Shown piece by piece: positions 1 through 9,023 of a DNA stretch of 20,244 nt. Under the pieces are notes generated by a model that saw only the letters and a program-made list of their open reading frames with translations, had not been told where the DNA came from and did no database searches. The stretch is from Gnetum montanum. Taxonomy: Eukaryota; Streptophyta; Gnetopsida; Gnetales; Gnetaceae. Made by a program: the position numbers and the translations under genes. Each line of letters begins with the position of its first letter. Positions within the stretch are counted from its first letter, which is position 1. The DNA lies in assembly GCA_015680685.1 (NCBI GenBank), contig MNCI01024295.1, positions 41,690 to 61,933 on the forward strand. The letters are read 5' to 3'.

Positions 1-1
1 T

Positions 2-2118
2 GAAGAATATATTCACATGTTTGAGTTAGCTTTAGCTCATGTAAATATTCAACATGAAAATCAAGCTTGTAGGTTGTTTGTATCAAATTTAAAGGATATG
101 GCTCAGATTTGGTATTCGAACTTACCAAGTAATAGTATTACAAGTTGGGATGACATGAAGAATATTTTCTTGGCCTAGTTTGGTAATTAGTTAGATCAAC
201 AGGAACTATACTGTGGGTTGATACAGGCTAAGCAAGGAGTCAAAGAGTCAATTAGAGATTTTAATATCAAGTTTCAACGAATTTGTGGACTATTTCAAAG
301 ATAATATAGATTATCAAAAGAAATTCTTAAAGAAACTTATCTTAAGGTTGTCAACCACAACATTTCAATTTGGTTAAGGAGAACTCCAAACTTAACTACA
401 CTAAAGGACTACTTTAGTGAAGCTATATAGTTAGAAAAATAGTTGAACTTGAATCCTAAAGAAAATATTGCAATTCAAAAAAGAGAAGAAAGAGTTATGA
501 TTCCTATTCAAGGTTTTCCTTAATTTAAATCTTTACCAGGTCCATCTCATATTAAGATAGAGCAAGAACATGAAAGAGTAGGATCTAAAAAAGGACAATT
601 AATAAGAGATATGTCTAACAAAATAGTGAAGCTTGAAAAAGCTTTGGCAAAAGTTAATATTAAGGAAGAAAGGAAAAGTAGAAAGAATAAACATCAAGAC
701 ACTAAGTTAGCAGAAGATGAAGATGAAAGTGACCTAATTATGTCCAACTTTCTTGATATTGAATCTGATAATGAGTTATCTAGTGTTCACTATGCAAGTA
801 AATCTTCTAGCAATGGATCTAGCTATATTTTTTCTCAATCAAGTTCTGAAGAAGATATGTCTTCAGATGAGAAATGTAATAACAATGAGGAAAATGGATA
901 TAGTCTCCAATCAAAAGAGACATTGACTACTTCTAGACCCCCAAATGTTATTACTAATCCATCTACTAAGAGAAAATATTTTGAGCCAAATAGAAGAAAC
1001 AAGAATAAAGGTAAAGATAATCAAGTAGAGTAAAGCACTCCAAATCAATCTTTTAATAAATGGGTAAGGAGACCAAGCTTCATTGGTGATGGAGAGTATG
1101 ATTTGATTAAAGACCTTAAATAAGTCAAGGCCAATATTAGTCTTTGTCAGTTGCTTCAAATGGGAGATCAGCAAAGAAAAGCCTTAGACTTCATTAAAGG
1201 TACAAGGAGAGTTAGAGAATTAGAGTTAAGTTATGTATCTAGTAATGATGAGAAATTAAAGACTTCATATGATAAGGAAGCTCCTCCTTTCCTTTTGACA
1301 ATGATATTAAATGATAAATACTTACACAATTGTTTGGTTGATTCTAGAGCTACATCTACTATAATGCCATTATCTATATGTAAGGAACTTGGTTTGATTC
1401 TTGAAAAATCAAACAAAAAGATTGTTCAAGTGGATAAAAGTAGAGTGAAGATTGTGGGTAAATTATCAAATGTCCTATTGGAAATTACTTCTGAACCTTG
1501 CATCAGAAGTAGAGTAACTATTCAAGTGGTAGATATACCATATTCGCATAGTCTCTTATTGAGTAGAAGTTGGAGCAATTTCTCAGGTTACATATCAATA
1601 GACTATTCTCACATGTGGTTACCTTGGAGAGGAGAACCAAATCAAATATACATCTATAGTGAACCTTTCATGATTGATAACATTACTTCAAATGGAAGAA
1701 GTAAAATGGTTGAAAAAGGAGGTGTTGAAAAGAAAATTTGTAAACTCCAAAAAATAAAAATTCATTTGAGAAAGAAGATGAGAGGATTTCTGAAGACATA
1801 TCTCAAGAAGATCAAGTTGAAAATTCTAGCAAGACAAAAAGTAATAGAGAGATTTCTTGTGAGACGGTTAGAGATATGACGATTCCTACCAAAGTAACCC
1901 TCCCCATTCTCTTCCCATCTCAAGAATAGTCCATGAACAAAAGACTTAATAATGTACAGTTTGTTTGTTTTGTTAGGAATGAGGTTTTTATACCATCAAA
2001 CCTTATGTTTGATGAGAATTTTCCTCCAAAAAATATTTATCATTTTAGTTGTAAAAAGTTTGATGAAACCTTTAACTACAGTTCAGTTTTAAAAAGAGGC
2101 ATGCATAAATTTCTTTAA
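2..2118 (+). pseudogene. Retrotransposon gag-protease polyprotein, broken
   Basis: One reading frame runs from base 2 to about 1740. It is interrupted by stop codons at 176, 188, 302, 428, 440, 521, 1031 and 1121, all TAA or TAG. It then shifts by one base around 1730-1760, in an A-rich run, and continues to a stop at 2116-2118 with one more TAG at 1927. The N-terminal part resembles a retrotransposon gag (capsid) domain: MAQIWYSNLPSNSITSWDDM, then a QAKQGVKESIRDFNIKFQRI-type helix. A charged, serine- and glutamate-rich linker follows at about 600-1030, and then an aspartic protease. No CCHC zinc knuckle is visible. Gag would package the element's RNA in cytoplasmic particles and the protease would mature it. 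The start lies upstream of the window. Family placement (Ty3/gypsy) rests on the gag and protease motifs only. Confidence 0.75.
1271..1660 (+). pseudogene. Retropepsin-like aspartic protease domain, active site damaged
   Basis: This is the protease part of the frame above. It begins around PPFLLTMILNDKYLHNCLVD and runs to SHMWLPWRGEPNQIY. The catalytic triad appears as D-S-R: Asp at 1340-1342, Ser at 1343-1345 and an AGA Arg at 1346-1348. The family normally has Asp-Ser/Thr-Gly, so a single GGA-to-AGA change would explain it and would inactivate the enzyme. The second conserved part, LLLSRSWSNF, matches the C-terminal region of plant gypsy proteases as I know them. It is fused in frame behind gag, as is usual for these elements. 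Confidence 0.7.
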
Positions 2119-2124
2119 GCTTTT

Positions 2125-2138
2125 AAAGGGGGCAGAAA
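2125..2138 (+). other. Candidate polypurine tract of the first element
   Basis: AAAGGGGGCAGAAA lies 6 bases after the terminal stop codon and directly before TGTTGGCA. In LTR retrotransposons the plus-strand primer tract sits immediately upstream of the 3' LTR, which starts with TG. The fit in position and composition is good. The missing second LTR copy prevents proof. Confidence 0.5.
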
Positions 2139-2700
2139 TGTTGGCACATTTTGGCCATTTCATGGAATAGGTGGACTTCTTTGCAAATGGTGAGGTACAG
2201 AATTCTAATGAACTGAAACTATTCAAGGAGGATTATGTTCTTTTTAGTGAAGAATTCAAATTTCAAAGAATAAAGAGATAAGAGAGTTTCAAACTCTCAT
2301 ATGATTCTGTTTTGGGGAGAAATGATGGCCTTGCGAGTAGATGCACTGTTGGGAACAAGAAGAACATGCCAATGAGCTTGTTATTGAAGTTGAAGCATAG
2401 GCCACCATCATAGGTGCCTTTCCAGTGCTCCAGCAAAGCTCCAAAGCTTGCATCATAAAAGTTTATTCGGTTGGGCTAGGCGACAAATCCACTCCCCCCT
2501 CCCCACTATCCTACAAGACGAGTTAGCCTCTCAGCCAAAATAAAACTTCATTTCATTTTTAATTTTATAAGTTTCTTTTATCTATTATCCTTGGAGTGAT
2601 GACCATGTAATTTGTTTTAAAACATTTTTCTTACCATCTCAGCCACTCATGTATGGCCTACCAGTCCACCACCCCTACCACAACATTGTTGTGCATGCCG
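2139..2700 (+). repeat. Possible 3' LTR of the first element, end undefined
   Basis: The sequence begins TGTTGGCACA directly after the purine tract, which is where a 3' LTR should start. No coding frame is apparent. A GC-richer patch with a C-rich run lies at about 2475-2530. I cannot find a convincing CA end or a matching 5' LTR in the window, so the right limit is arbitrary. It may end earlier and be followed by unrelated sequence. Confidence 0.3.
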
Positions 2701-2857
2701 CTCTGTTGACGTAAGGGAGCAATAAAAATAAATATATATTACTACAAAGGAAACATATCATATGTTTTATTTAATTTTTTTAAAACATTTTAAAAACCTA
2801 ACACAAATGCCTTGTAATTGGTAAATTCCTTGGGAAATATGGAAGCCATATTTGTGA

Positions 2858-3232
2858 TTGTTTGTCTTCATCAAAGATATGGATCTAGTCAGATTCAGCA
2901 ATCTCATCATCCATGAAGAAGTAGTTGTGTCTCTAATCAAATGCTTTTTGAAAAGATTTCCATGTGGGAGGCTCAGGATACTTCTTTCTCATAGTTTTCC
3001 ATCATTGGGATTCCTTTCCATGCAGCTGCAACACAGCCAACATAGCCTTTTGCTCGCTTCTGATCTTCATTCTCTAGAAAACCTTCTCAATTTCAGTAAC
3101 CCATTTCCTGGGCTTAGTTCCATCAAATATCGGTGGTGAATGCATAAATAATTCCATCCAAATCTTTGCATCAAAAATATATTTCTACAAAACTATGTCA
3201 CATTTCTGGAACCGTTGCCTCCACATCTGACC
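2858..3232 (-). pseudogene. Retrotransposon gag fragment, broken
   Basis: The minus-strand translation contains PPIFDGTKPRKWVTEIEKVF, then KMRSEQ-like and LQLHGKESQ-like text and KKYPEPPTWKSFQKAFD. This is the recognisable core of a plant Ty3/gypsy gag: a P-x-F-x-G start, a W-x-x-E-I-E-x-x-F helix, a position where Q-W-W is usual, and W-x-x-F-x-x-x-F. In-frame stops fall after EKVF, at the Q-W-W site, after KAFD and before IHIF, and each is one C-to-T or G-to-A change from a sense codon. It is a few hundred bases long, far short of a full gag-pol. The initiator-Met-type primer site upstream agrees with chromovirus-like elements, but the lineage is not shown by this fragment alone. Confidence 0.7.
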
Positions 3233-4037
3233 TACTCCGCTGAAGGCCACTCCCCATACGAGCGCACCAACATCACTCGTCATGATAAGTACAAGATGCT
3301 TGCCAGCAATAACGGCACCATTAAGCCTTTCCACAACCATGACCACGTGTCATGGGATCGTCAGGGTTGTTGCAGGAGTTCACAATGGCACCAAAAATCT
3401 GCGAAAATAGCTAAAATCAGGAAAATGTAAAACCCTACACAAGGGCGCTAGGGTATTTTTCGTTCATTAATTGAGTCGCAAAGGAGGTAGCAGTGGATAT
3501 GAATTTTCATTGTGAATGTGGTTGCTAGATTGCTGGCCTTCATTTTTCGGCCCATCTACTAGCCTCGCGTCATCGCCAAAACCTACGAGTGGAGGATAGA
3601 TGGCCAGTGGCGGGAGGATGCATAGCGGCGAAGGGGGCAGCAGTGACACCAGCACAATGTTGTCTATATCTGTGTTGCGGTACCATGAGGGTTCTAACAG
3701 AAAAATCTACACAACGCCGACATTTTTCAGACAGACCAATAACGCCGATCATTCTTGACTGATGGCGATCCTCTTCCTACGCCAACGTCGCACCTGCATT
3801 CCCTAATCTATGTAAAAAAATATGAACAGAAATCCATCAGCCAAGAACAAGGAACTCTGTTCTAGGCAGGTTGAAAACCACAGTAGTCTACATTCGGGGG
3901 AATAGCGCTCCAAGGTTTTCTGGTAAGAGGCAGCAATGACAAAATCATTTGCAATCGGAGATGTTATGGCAGTAAAGAGAATATTGCCAAACCTTTGAAG
4001 AATGTAATTATGTATGAAATTTGAGTCTAGCACTATT
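3233..4037 (-). other. Leader region of the minus-strand element, no gene seen
   Basis: This stretch separates gag from the primer site on the minus strand. It is clearly richer in G+C and in CpG (about 3215-3790) than the rest of the window. Short open frames exist on both strands, but none has a recognisable motif or extends gag convincingly. I read it as untranslated leader plus the decayed gag N-terminus. Confidence 0.4.
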
Positions 4038-4052
4038 AAGCCTTTGATGCCA
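4038..4052 (-). other. Degenerate primer binding site, initiator Met tRNA type
   Basis: The minus strand reads TGGCATCAAAGGCTT. The usual plant initiator-Met primer site begins TGGTATCAGAGCC, giving three differences in the first 13 bases. It lies 18 bases inside the LTR end at 4071. Primer sites normally lie close inside the 5' LTR, so position and sequence agree. Confidence 0.5.
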
Positions 4053-4317
4053 ATTCATTTCTTATATATTTGTTGGAGTCATTGTCAAAATGTATTCATT
4101 ATGTATATAGTTTTAAAGAATTCATGGGATAGTTATATGAACACACCATTTGGCCACCATAGATTTTATTTTTTATACTGGTAATTTTTTGTGAAAATTA
4201 TAACTTCTTAGCCTTAATCCCATGATGTTTATAACCACCACCAAGGACACTCTTCAATTGTAGCCTTTTTTATCTCTTTTGTGGTTGCAACCACCCAAAA
4301 TTGTTGTAACTTACCTA

Positions 4318-4389
4318 ACTTGTTGGGCAAGTAACCTCCTAACATGTTGAGCAAGTAATCTTCTAATTGGTTGGCCAAGTTACTTGGGA
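4318..4389. repeat. Three imperfect 24-bp tandem units in the LTR
   Basis: Units at 4318-4341, 4342-4365 and 4366-4389 each follow the pattern A-C/T-T-N-G-TTGG-N-CAAGT-N-ACYT. The first two agree at most positions (GTTGGGCAAGTAACCTCCTA against GTTGAGCAAGTAATCTTCTA); the third is more diverged. Small tandem arrays of this kind are common in LTRs. Confidence 0.6.
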
Positions 4390-4466
4390 GAGAATTTACG
4401 TGAGATATTTTTGAATATGTAACNATTCTCTCCCAAGTAACTTGGCCAACCAATTAGAAGATTACT
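4354..4466. repeat. Perfect 42-bp inverted repeat whose right arm is bounded by Ns
   Basis: Bases 4425-4466 are an exact reverse complement of 4354-4395, with a 29-base middle. The right arm starts one base after the N at 4424 and ends one base before the N at 4467. A repeat that fits exactly between two ambiguous bases suggests a scaffold join or gap-fill rather than a natural hairpin. Confidence 0.85.
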
Positions 4467-5368
4467 NAGCCTTAAGAGAATTTTAGTAGTAAATTTGGTT
4501 ATTGTGCAACGTTTGGGAATTGCTATTGGGATTGTTGTAAGAGTGCCTCTGTTTGTAGTCACGCCATTGAACAATTCAGTAGTCAAGAGGGTTCAGAAAA
4601 TATTTGGTATTTTGATGGGACCATAATAGCTTCTTTTTATCTTTAAAGTGATTATCCGTGGTATTTCAATTAGAAATTGTCAAGTTTTTCAAATGTTCTA
4701 TTTGAATGCAATTTTTGACATCTATTATCTAGGCAAAATGAAGTCTCGTACGTGGTAGTTTACGCAGCAATTTTTGGTAGCATAGTAGGATTGTCTTGAA
4801 GAAATTACTTATTTGAGCCTTGGAAATTTGAACAATTCATAGATATTGAATTTCGAATAGCTTTATTGCAAAGTGTTTACTCGTGTCATTTTACCTTGTT
4901 TAAAATATTTGAGGTCTACACAAATTTGCTTTCCTTTCTCTTCTATCTATTTCCATCGAATCTTGCTCTATTTCTACTTTTCTTGTGGAACTATCTCTTT
5001 CTCTGGGAAAAATTAGGAGTAGATTTGTGGAGTTGTGCTCAAATTTTTTCATAAAATTTTATTTGTTACAAGTAGGTATTATAAGGACCGTGTAGACTAG
5101 GTAGTTGAACAAAATAGGAAACTTTCAACAACTCACAGTACTTTGCAAAGTTGGCTGAATCTCTTTAAAGTAAGTCATTTGTAGTTTACGTGCAACGCAA
5201 TCGTTACATTTCTCAGAACCACACACCGCAACAGCACACACACATACTCACATTAACTACTGAGGTTATTTGGAGGTATTTGGGCCTTGGTGTTGCCAGA
5301 GACTAGCAGGCACCTAAATCCTATTCGAGGACACTTGTTGGCGGTCGCGTCCCAAATGATCGCCAACA

Positions 5369-6089
5369 ATTAGCATTTTCCATTTTTTGATATTATATTC
5401 ATCATTTCAATCTTGATTTCTATTAGGTCTTAACCATTCCATGTAACATGTAAATTTATATTATTTATTGATTATTGTTCATATCCAGGCACTAAGTATT
5501 TCATACCTATTTCGAATAATTGATTTTTGACCTATGAAATATCATAGTTTTAGTAGCTATATTGTGAGCTCAATCTTTTATTCTTTTCATTTGTTACTTC
5601 TTTCATAAAATCCTTTTGATGTTACTCTAACATCATTAAGTGATTATTTATTATGTCATGTCAATGCTATTTACATCCTTCTAGAGAAATTATGTAGATT
5701 ACACATTAAGAAAATGTTAGAGATTGTTGACATGGTATGTTGATGATATTATATTTTATGTACTCTTTTACTAATAGACATCATCTAGGGCTCCTAGAAT
5801 TTCATGTTTGATGATGTGAAACAGAGCTATTTATATTTTATAAAAATTTAACTGTAAATGATTTGTCATACTCTACTTCATTAGGATACATAATTGTAGG
5901 TTCTTTCCAAAAGTAAATAACATTGTTGAAATACAAGTATTTATTTTATATGTTATGCCATAGAGGCCATGTCCCAACCTAGTACTTGGTTTTTCAATTA
6001 ATAAGTTTCAAGTTTAAGATACAATTCAAGCAACATTTTCCTATGCATTCTATATACATGAACCTTGTCATGGATGGTTGTATGCTTAA
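5369..6089. other. AT-rich stretch, nothing recognised
   Basis: This sits between the minus-strand LTR and the target-site duplication of the main element. I see no open frame with a motif, no repeat array and no promoter-like cluster. It is the most likely piece of older host sequence in the left half of the window, though it could be a decayed transposon. Confidence 0.5.
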
Positions 6090-6094
6090 GGATC
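6090..6094. repeat. Left target-site duplication (ggatc)
   Basis: GGATC lies directly before the TGATGGGACA start of the 5' LTR. The same five bases lie directly after the 3' LTR end at 14445-14449. Five bases is the usual duplication length for plant LTR retrotransposons. Confidence 0.7.
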
Positions 6095-6100
6095 TGATGG

Positions 6101-6171
6101 GACACGATATCGTGTCTTCCCCTACGATATCGCATACGCGATATCGCAGTCCACCGCAATGTCTACAAATA
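6101..6171 (+). promoter_or_regulatory. U3 palindromes and TATA-like box of the 5' LTR
   Basis: GACACGATATCGTGTC (6101-6116) is a perfect 16-base palindrome. CGATATCGC and GCGATATCG (6125-6133, 6138-6146) form a perfect 9-base inverted repeat around ATAC. TACAAATAATAAG follows at 6164 and aligns with TATAAATAATAGG in the 19456-19969 LTR. Position at the start of the LTR and just before a TATA-like box suggests the enhancer or promoter of the element. Confidence 0.55.
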
Positions 6172-6341
6172 ATAAGAAACTCTCCCTTGTTCATCATCCT
6201 AGAATAGAAGTATCTAGACTCTGATAGTTTGATCCCTTTAGAGTTAGAATATTTTTCTAGTGTCTGCCTGTAGTGTGGTGAATGTAATTGTACAACATCC
6301 TTTATTCGAGTGTCACGTACTTGGACGTGCACATGACTGGC

Positions 6342-6347
6342 AATAAA
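6342..6347 (+). terminator. AATAAA poly(A) signal in the 5' LTR
   Basis: AATAAA lies within the LTR about 180 bases after the TATA-like box. It follows the block around ACTTGGACGTGCACATGAC that is conserved in the second family LTR, where an aaataaata stretch stands at the same place. This suits the R-region polyadenylation signal. Confidence 0.4.
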
Positions 6348-6897
6348 GATCGAGATTACTTCATCATTGTAGCATTCACTTTGTTATTTATTTATTTATT
6401 TAAATGTAATTTACTACTTTCTTAATTAGTTTCTCTCACCCTTATCTCCTACTAACACAGAATGAGTACTACTTGATTACGAGCATTTAAGTGTGACTAC
6501 TTGGTATCTTAGTGGCGTACCTAGGATCTGCGCTTGGTAATCCCAGTGGTAGTTGTGCAAAAAGTCCAATATGTGTATGGATGATCAAGGAATGGATACT
6601 CATCACACTTAGGCTAGATTAGATTATCTTACCATTTTCCTCCTAGCTTAGCTTAGTTGGTATCATTTTCCACTGCCTTCAGGAGTATCATTAGATTAGG
6701 AACACATCATACACCTCACTCTAGACTAAACCATATGTGACAAATATAATAATAGTCCATGTGGGAAGATAATGAACTGTGACCTAAGGTTAACAATCTA
6801 GGTGCCACAACTAGACCATCTATAGAGTTCGACCGGATCGCATGTGTAATGCTCGTATTCATATGGTTGAGTGTAGGGGTACCTCGCCACTCATCAT

Positions 6898-6915
6898 AGG
6901 CGCCATTGTTGGGGA
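6898..6915 (+). other. Primer binding site complementary to tRNA-Asp
   Basis: The sequence is AGGCGCCATTGTTGGGGA. The site complementary to the 3' end of plant tRNA-Asp is TGGCGCCGTTGCCGGGGA, which differs at four positions; the T-to-A first base is the only one that is not a simple transition. It begins one base after the LTR end. Use of tRNA-Asp is typical of Tat/Athila-type plant elements, which agrees with the gag downstream. Confidence 0.8.
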
Positions 6916-7040
6916 CAGTGCTAGTTATCTAGATTATTTATATCATACAAGGTCACTATATAGGACTTAACAATATATCTCTTAGGAAGAAGAAAAAATT
7001 ATTAAAATTCACACGTAATTTCACACACAACTTCACAACA

Positions 7041-9023
7041 ATGCCTCTCCTACAAGATGACAATAATTCCACACATAGTGATGAAGTTCATTGGAGAACC
7101 AAGGAACTATATGATGATGAAGATTGGAGTATACAACCTGAAGTGGGAGTTTCTTATAAACATGAACAAAAACAACGTCATCCCAACACATGAAAGCATA
7201 ACTTACCTAATGATGGTGAACCCCCACTGGCCACTGCAAGTTTAACGTAAATACAAGAGGTTGTTTAAATCTCACATTGGAATCATAAAGAGAGTCGTCT
7301 ACCCAAGCTCGATTTAAACAACTTTTCTACTTTTTCAAGAGGCTATAATTTAGATCTGCATCAACATTTTCTAGCCTTCTACGATGCCTGCACATGGAAC
7401 AATATTTATAACGGTTGGCAAAAACTTAAGCTCTTCCCGATGACACTCATCAACCAAGCAAAAGTATGGTATAGATCGTTAAAACCAAATTCAATATGAT
7501 GTTGGTCAAAAATGGTAGAAGTATTTAATGAAAAATATCAAACCTATGCAAGAGTGTCAGCCTTGAGAAAACAAATCCAAGTATGGACACAAGCAAAACA
7601 TGAACCCTTGGACATGGCCTTAGAATGATATTATGCATTATTAAACAACTGTCCAAGCCATGGGTTTTCCGAGGAAAGGCTAATGTACCATATTATTGAT
7701 GGGCTTCGTAATGCAACAAGAGAGATGTTAGGAATATATGCCTAAGGTCAATTATACGAACTATGAACCCATCAAATCCAAGAGCTTATTAAGCAGGTAG
7801 CAAAAGAAGAAGGAGAATTAGCTATATGGGAGAGTGTTGAAAAACATCAATGGGACCAAAATCTCAAATCAACAAAGGTACTTAATCATAAAAAGGAGAA
7901 ATCAACTAATCTCAAGGTGGAAACATCATCTTTTCCAATATAAAAAACATTAGAAGAATCCGAGGCAAAGATCAATAAGATGTTGAAATGGATATCTCAA
8001 AAGTGTGGAGAATTTATCAATAACATTGGGGATAGAGTTCTGACAACCTAAGAAGTAGGACAAAACATTAGACATTTGGAAAGAAAAAATAAAGGGAATA
8101 AGTGCTCAGCTGCCAATCATATGTATGGATGCAACATACTACTATACGATCATCCCAAAGGCCAATGCCCAATCTTGTTACATTTACATGAGCATTAGGG
8201 AAATACGCTACATCTAGAGTTTGTACAGAGATACTATGTTCGATCATAGTGGCAACAATCCCAATCATGGGGAAGACCACCCTTAGACTGGAGGCACCCT
8301 TCATATTATCCAAATCCAAATGCTTATCAAGTTCAACATCCTGTTTCTCCAGCTGGGCCACCATACACTATCTCACCACATTATTATTCTCCACAATACT
8401 ATTAGCCCATTCCTCCAACACAACTGCCACCTTGTGCATCATATACTCCTCCTAACTTTCAATATTCTCATTCTTTCCATTCTTCTACAGTGCCACCAGC
8501 TGTTCCTCAGGTGTTTGTGCCACAACAACAACCCAAGAATAACACTTTTTCTATTGCTACTAACAGTAGTGAAAAGCCTCCTCAACATCAAAAGTGTCCT
8601 TTATTTAAACATAGCCGTAAGAAGGGACAACAAAATTTTGAGGCTACTACACCTTTCAACCCAATACAATTACAACACTGTGGTGCACCCTCATCTTCGA
8701 ATCCAACACCTCACGTAACTTCATCAGGGCCACCAACTTATGCTCCAACAACCATACAACCCAATGAACATAACCATGGGAGGCATCATCACAATCATTG
8801 CATACCATCTAATGGTCTTAAACATCATAGCGGGTCAACTCGTTATCTGGGAACTACATCGTATAAATTTCCCCACTATGCTTATTTCAACCAATTGTGT
8901 GAAACCCGAGGGGATAAGTATGAACCAGTTCCAATACTTCCAACATGAAAGGATACTCATCATCCATTTATTAACCCTTTCAATGCTCAACTATTTAGTT
9001 ATGGGGGATATCCTCCATTCTAG
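7041..9023 (+). pseudogene. Tat/Athila-like gag protein, broken by 13 stops
   Basis: A single frame of 660 codons runs from ATG 7041 (MPLLQDDNNSTHSDEVHW) to TAG 9021-9023. The ATG lies 125 bases after the primer site. It is broken by 13 in-frame stops (7191, 7248, 7266, 7497, 7626, 7743, 7764, 7941, 8049, 8196, 8247, 8403, 8946), yet I found no frameshift. The capsid-like core spans about residues 100-260: HFLAFYDACTWNNIYNGWQK, LKLFPMTLINQAKVWYRSL, EVFNEKYQTYARVSALRKQI and NCPSHGFSEERLMYHIIDGL. These follow the order L-F-P...A-x-x-W...F...K-F...C-P-x-H-G of Athila-like gag. The C-terminal third is rich in Pro, Gln, Tyr and His (about 430-640), and no CCHC zinc knuckle is clear. It would have formed the particle shell. 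No protease or polymerase follows it, which is unusual. Confidence 0.75.

Larger units (their letters stand above)
1..2138 (+). mobile_element. Decayed gypsy-like gag-protease retrotransposon, 3' part
   Basis: This is the internal region of an LTR retrotransposon that enters from the left edge of the window. It carries a gag-protease reading frame up to 2118, then a purine tract (2125-2138) and a TG at 2139 that could open the 3' LTR. No reverse transcriptase, RNase H or integrase sequence lies between the protease and the purine tract, so this copy looks like a gag-protease-only, non-autonomous element or a deletion derivative. The 5' LTR would lie outside the window. Confidence 0.7.
2820..5368 (-). 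mobile_element. 5' part of a second gypsy-like retrotransposon, minus strand
   Basis: Read on the minus strand, the order is LTR (5368 down to 4071), an initiator-Met-type primer site (4052-4038), an untranslated leader (about 4037-3260) and a broken gag (about 3232-2858). This is the 5' order of a Ty3/gypsy element. It stops before any protease or polymerase sequence, near 2820, where it meets the first element. The junction is not sharp, so I cannot say which inserted into which or whether a deletion joined them. Confidence 0.6.
4071..5368 (-). repeat. LTR of the minus-strand element, about 1.3 kb
   Basis: On the minus strand it begins TGTTGGCG (5368-5361) and ends CTCCAACA (4078-4071), so it has the TG...CA form with short inverted ends TGTTGG/CCAACA. 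It is followed by the primer site and gag in the right order. Its inner end contains three 24-bp tandem units (4318-4389) and an N-bounded inverted copy (4425-4466). A second LTR copy is absent from the window, so the limits rest on the terminal motifs and the primer site. Short open frames inside it show no motif and are not genes. Confidence 0.5.
6095..6896 (+). repeat. 5' LTR of the main element
   Basis: It begins TGATGGGACACG and ends CTCATCA, one base before the primer site. Visible parts are the GATATC palindromes (6101-6147), a weak TATA-like TACAAATA (6164-6171), a conserved block at about 6274-6337 shared with the 19456-19969 LTR, AATAAA at 6342-6347, an ATTT microsatellite near 6382-6405, and the terminal block 6765-6896 shared with the 3' LTR. 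A segment of about 430 bases (roughly 6360-6787) is missing from the LTR at 19456-19969. Confidence 0.75.

Noticed and set aside
2858-3139. Open plus-strand frame of 93 codons
   Set aside because: The minus strand of the same interval encodes recognisable gag motifs, so this is a shadow.
4866-5054. 62-codon hydrophobic open frame as a small membrane protein
   Set aside because: It lies inside the minus-strand LTR and its Phe/Leu richness follows from T-rich sequence.
5986-6332. Open frames on both strands around the 5' LTR start
   Set aside because: They cross the LTR boundary and the palindromes and show no protein motif.
8068-8455. Open frames on both strands overlapping gag
   Set aside because: They lie in other frames of the 7041-9023 gag reading, which alone has motifs and continuity.
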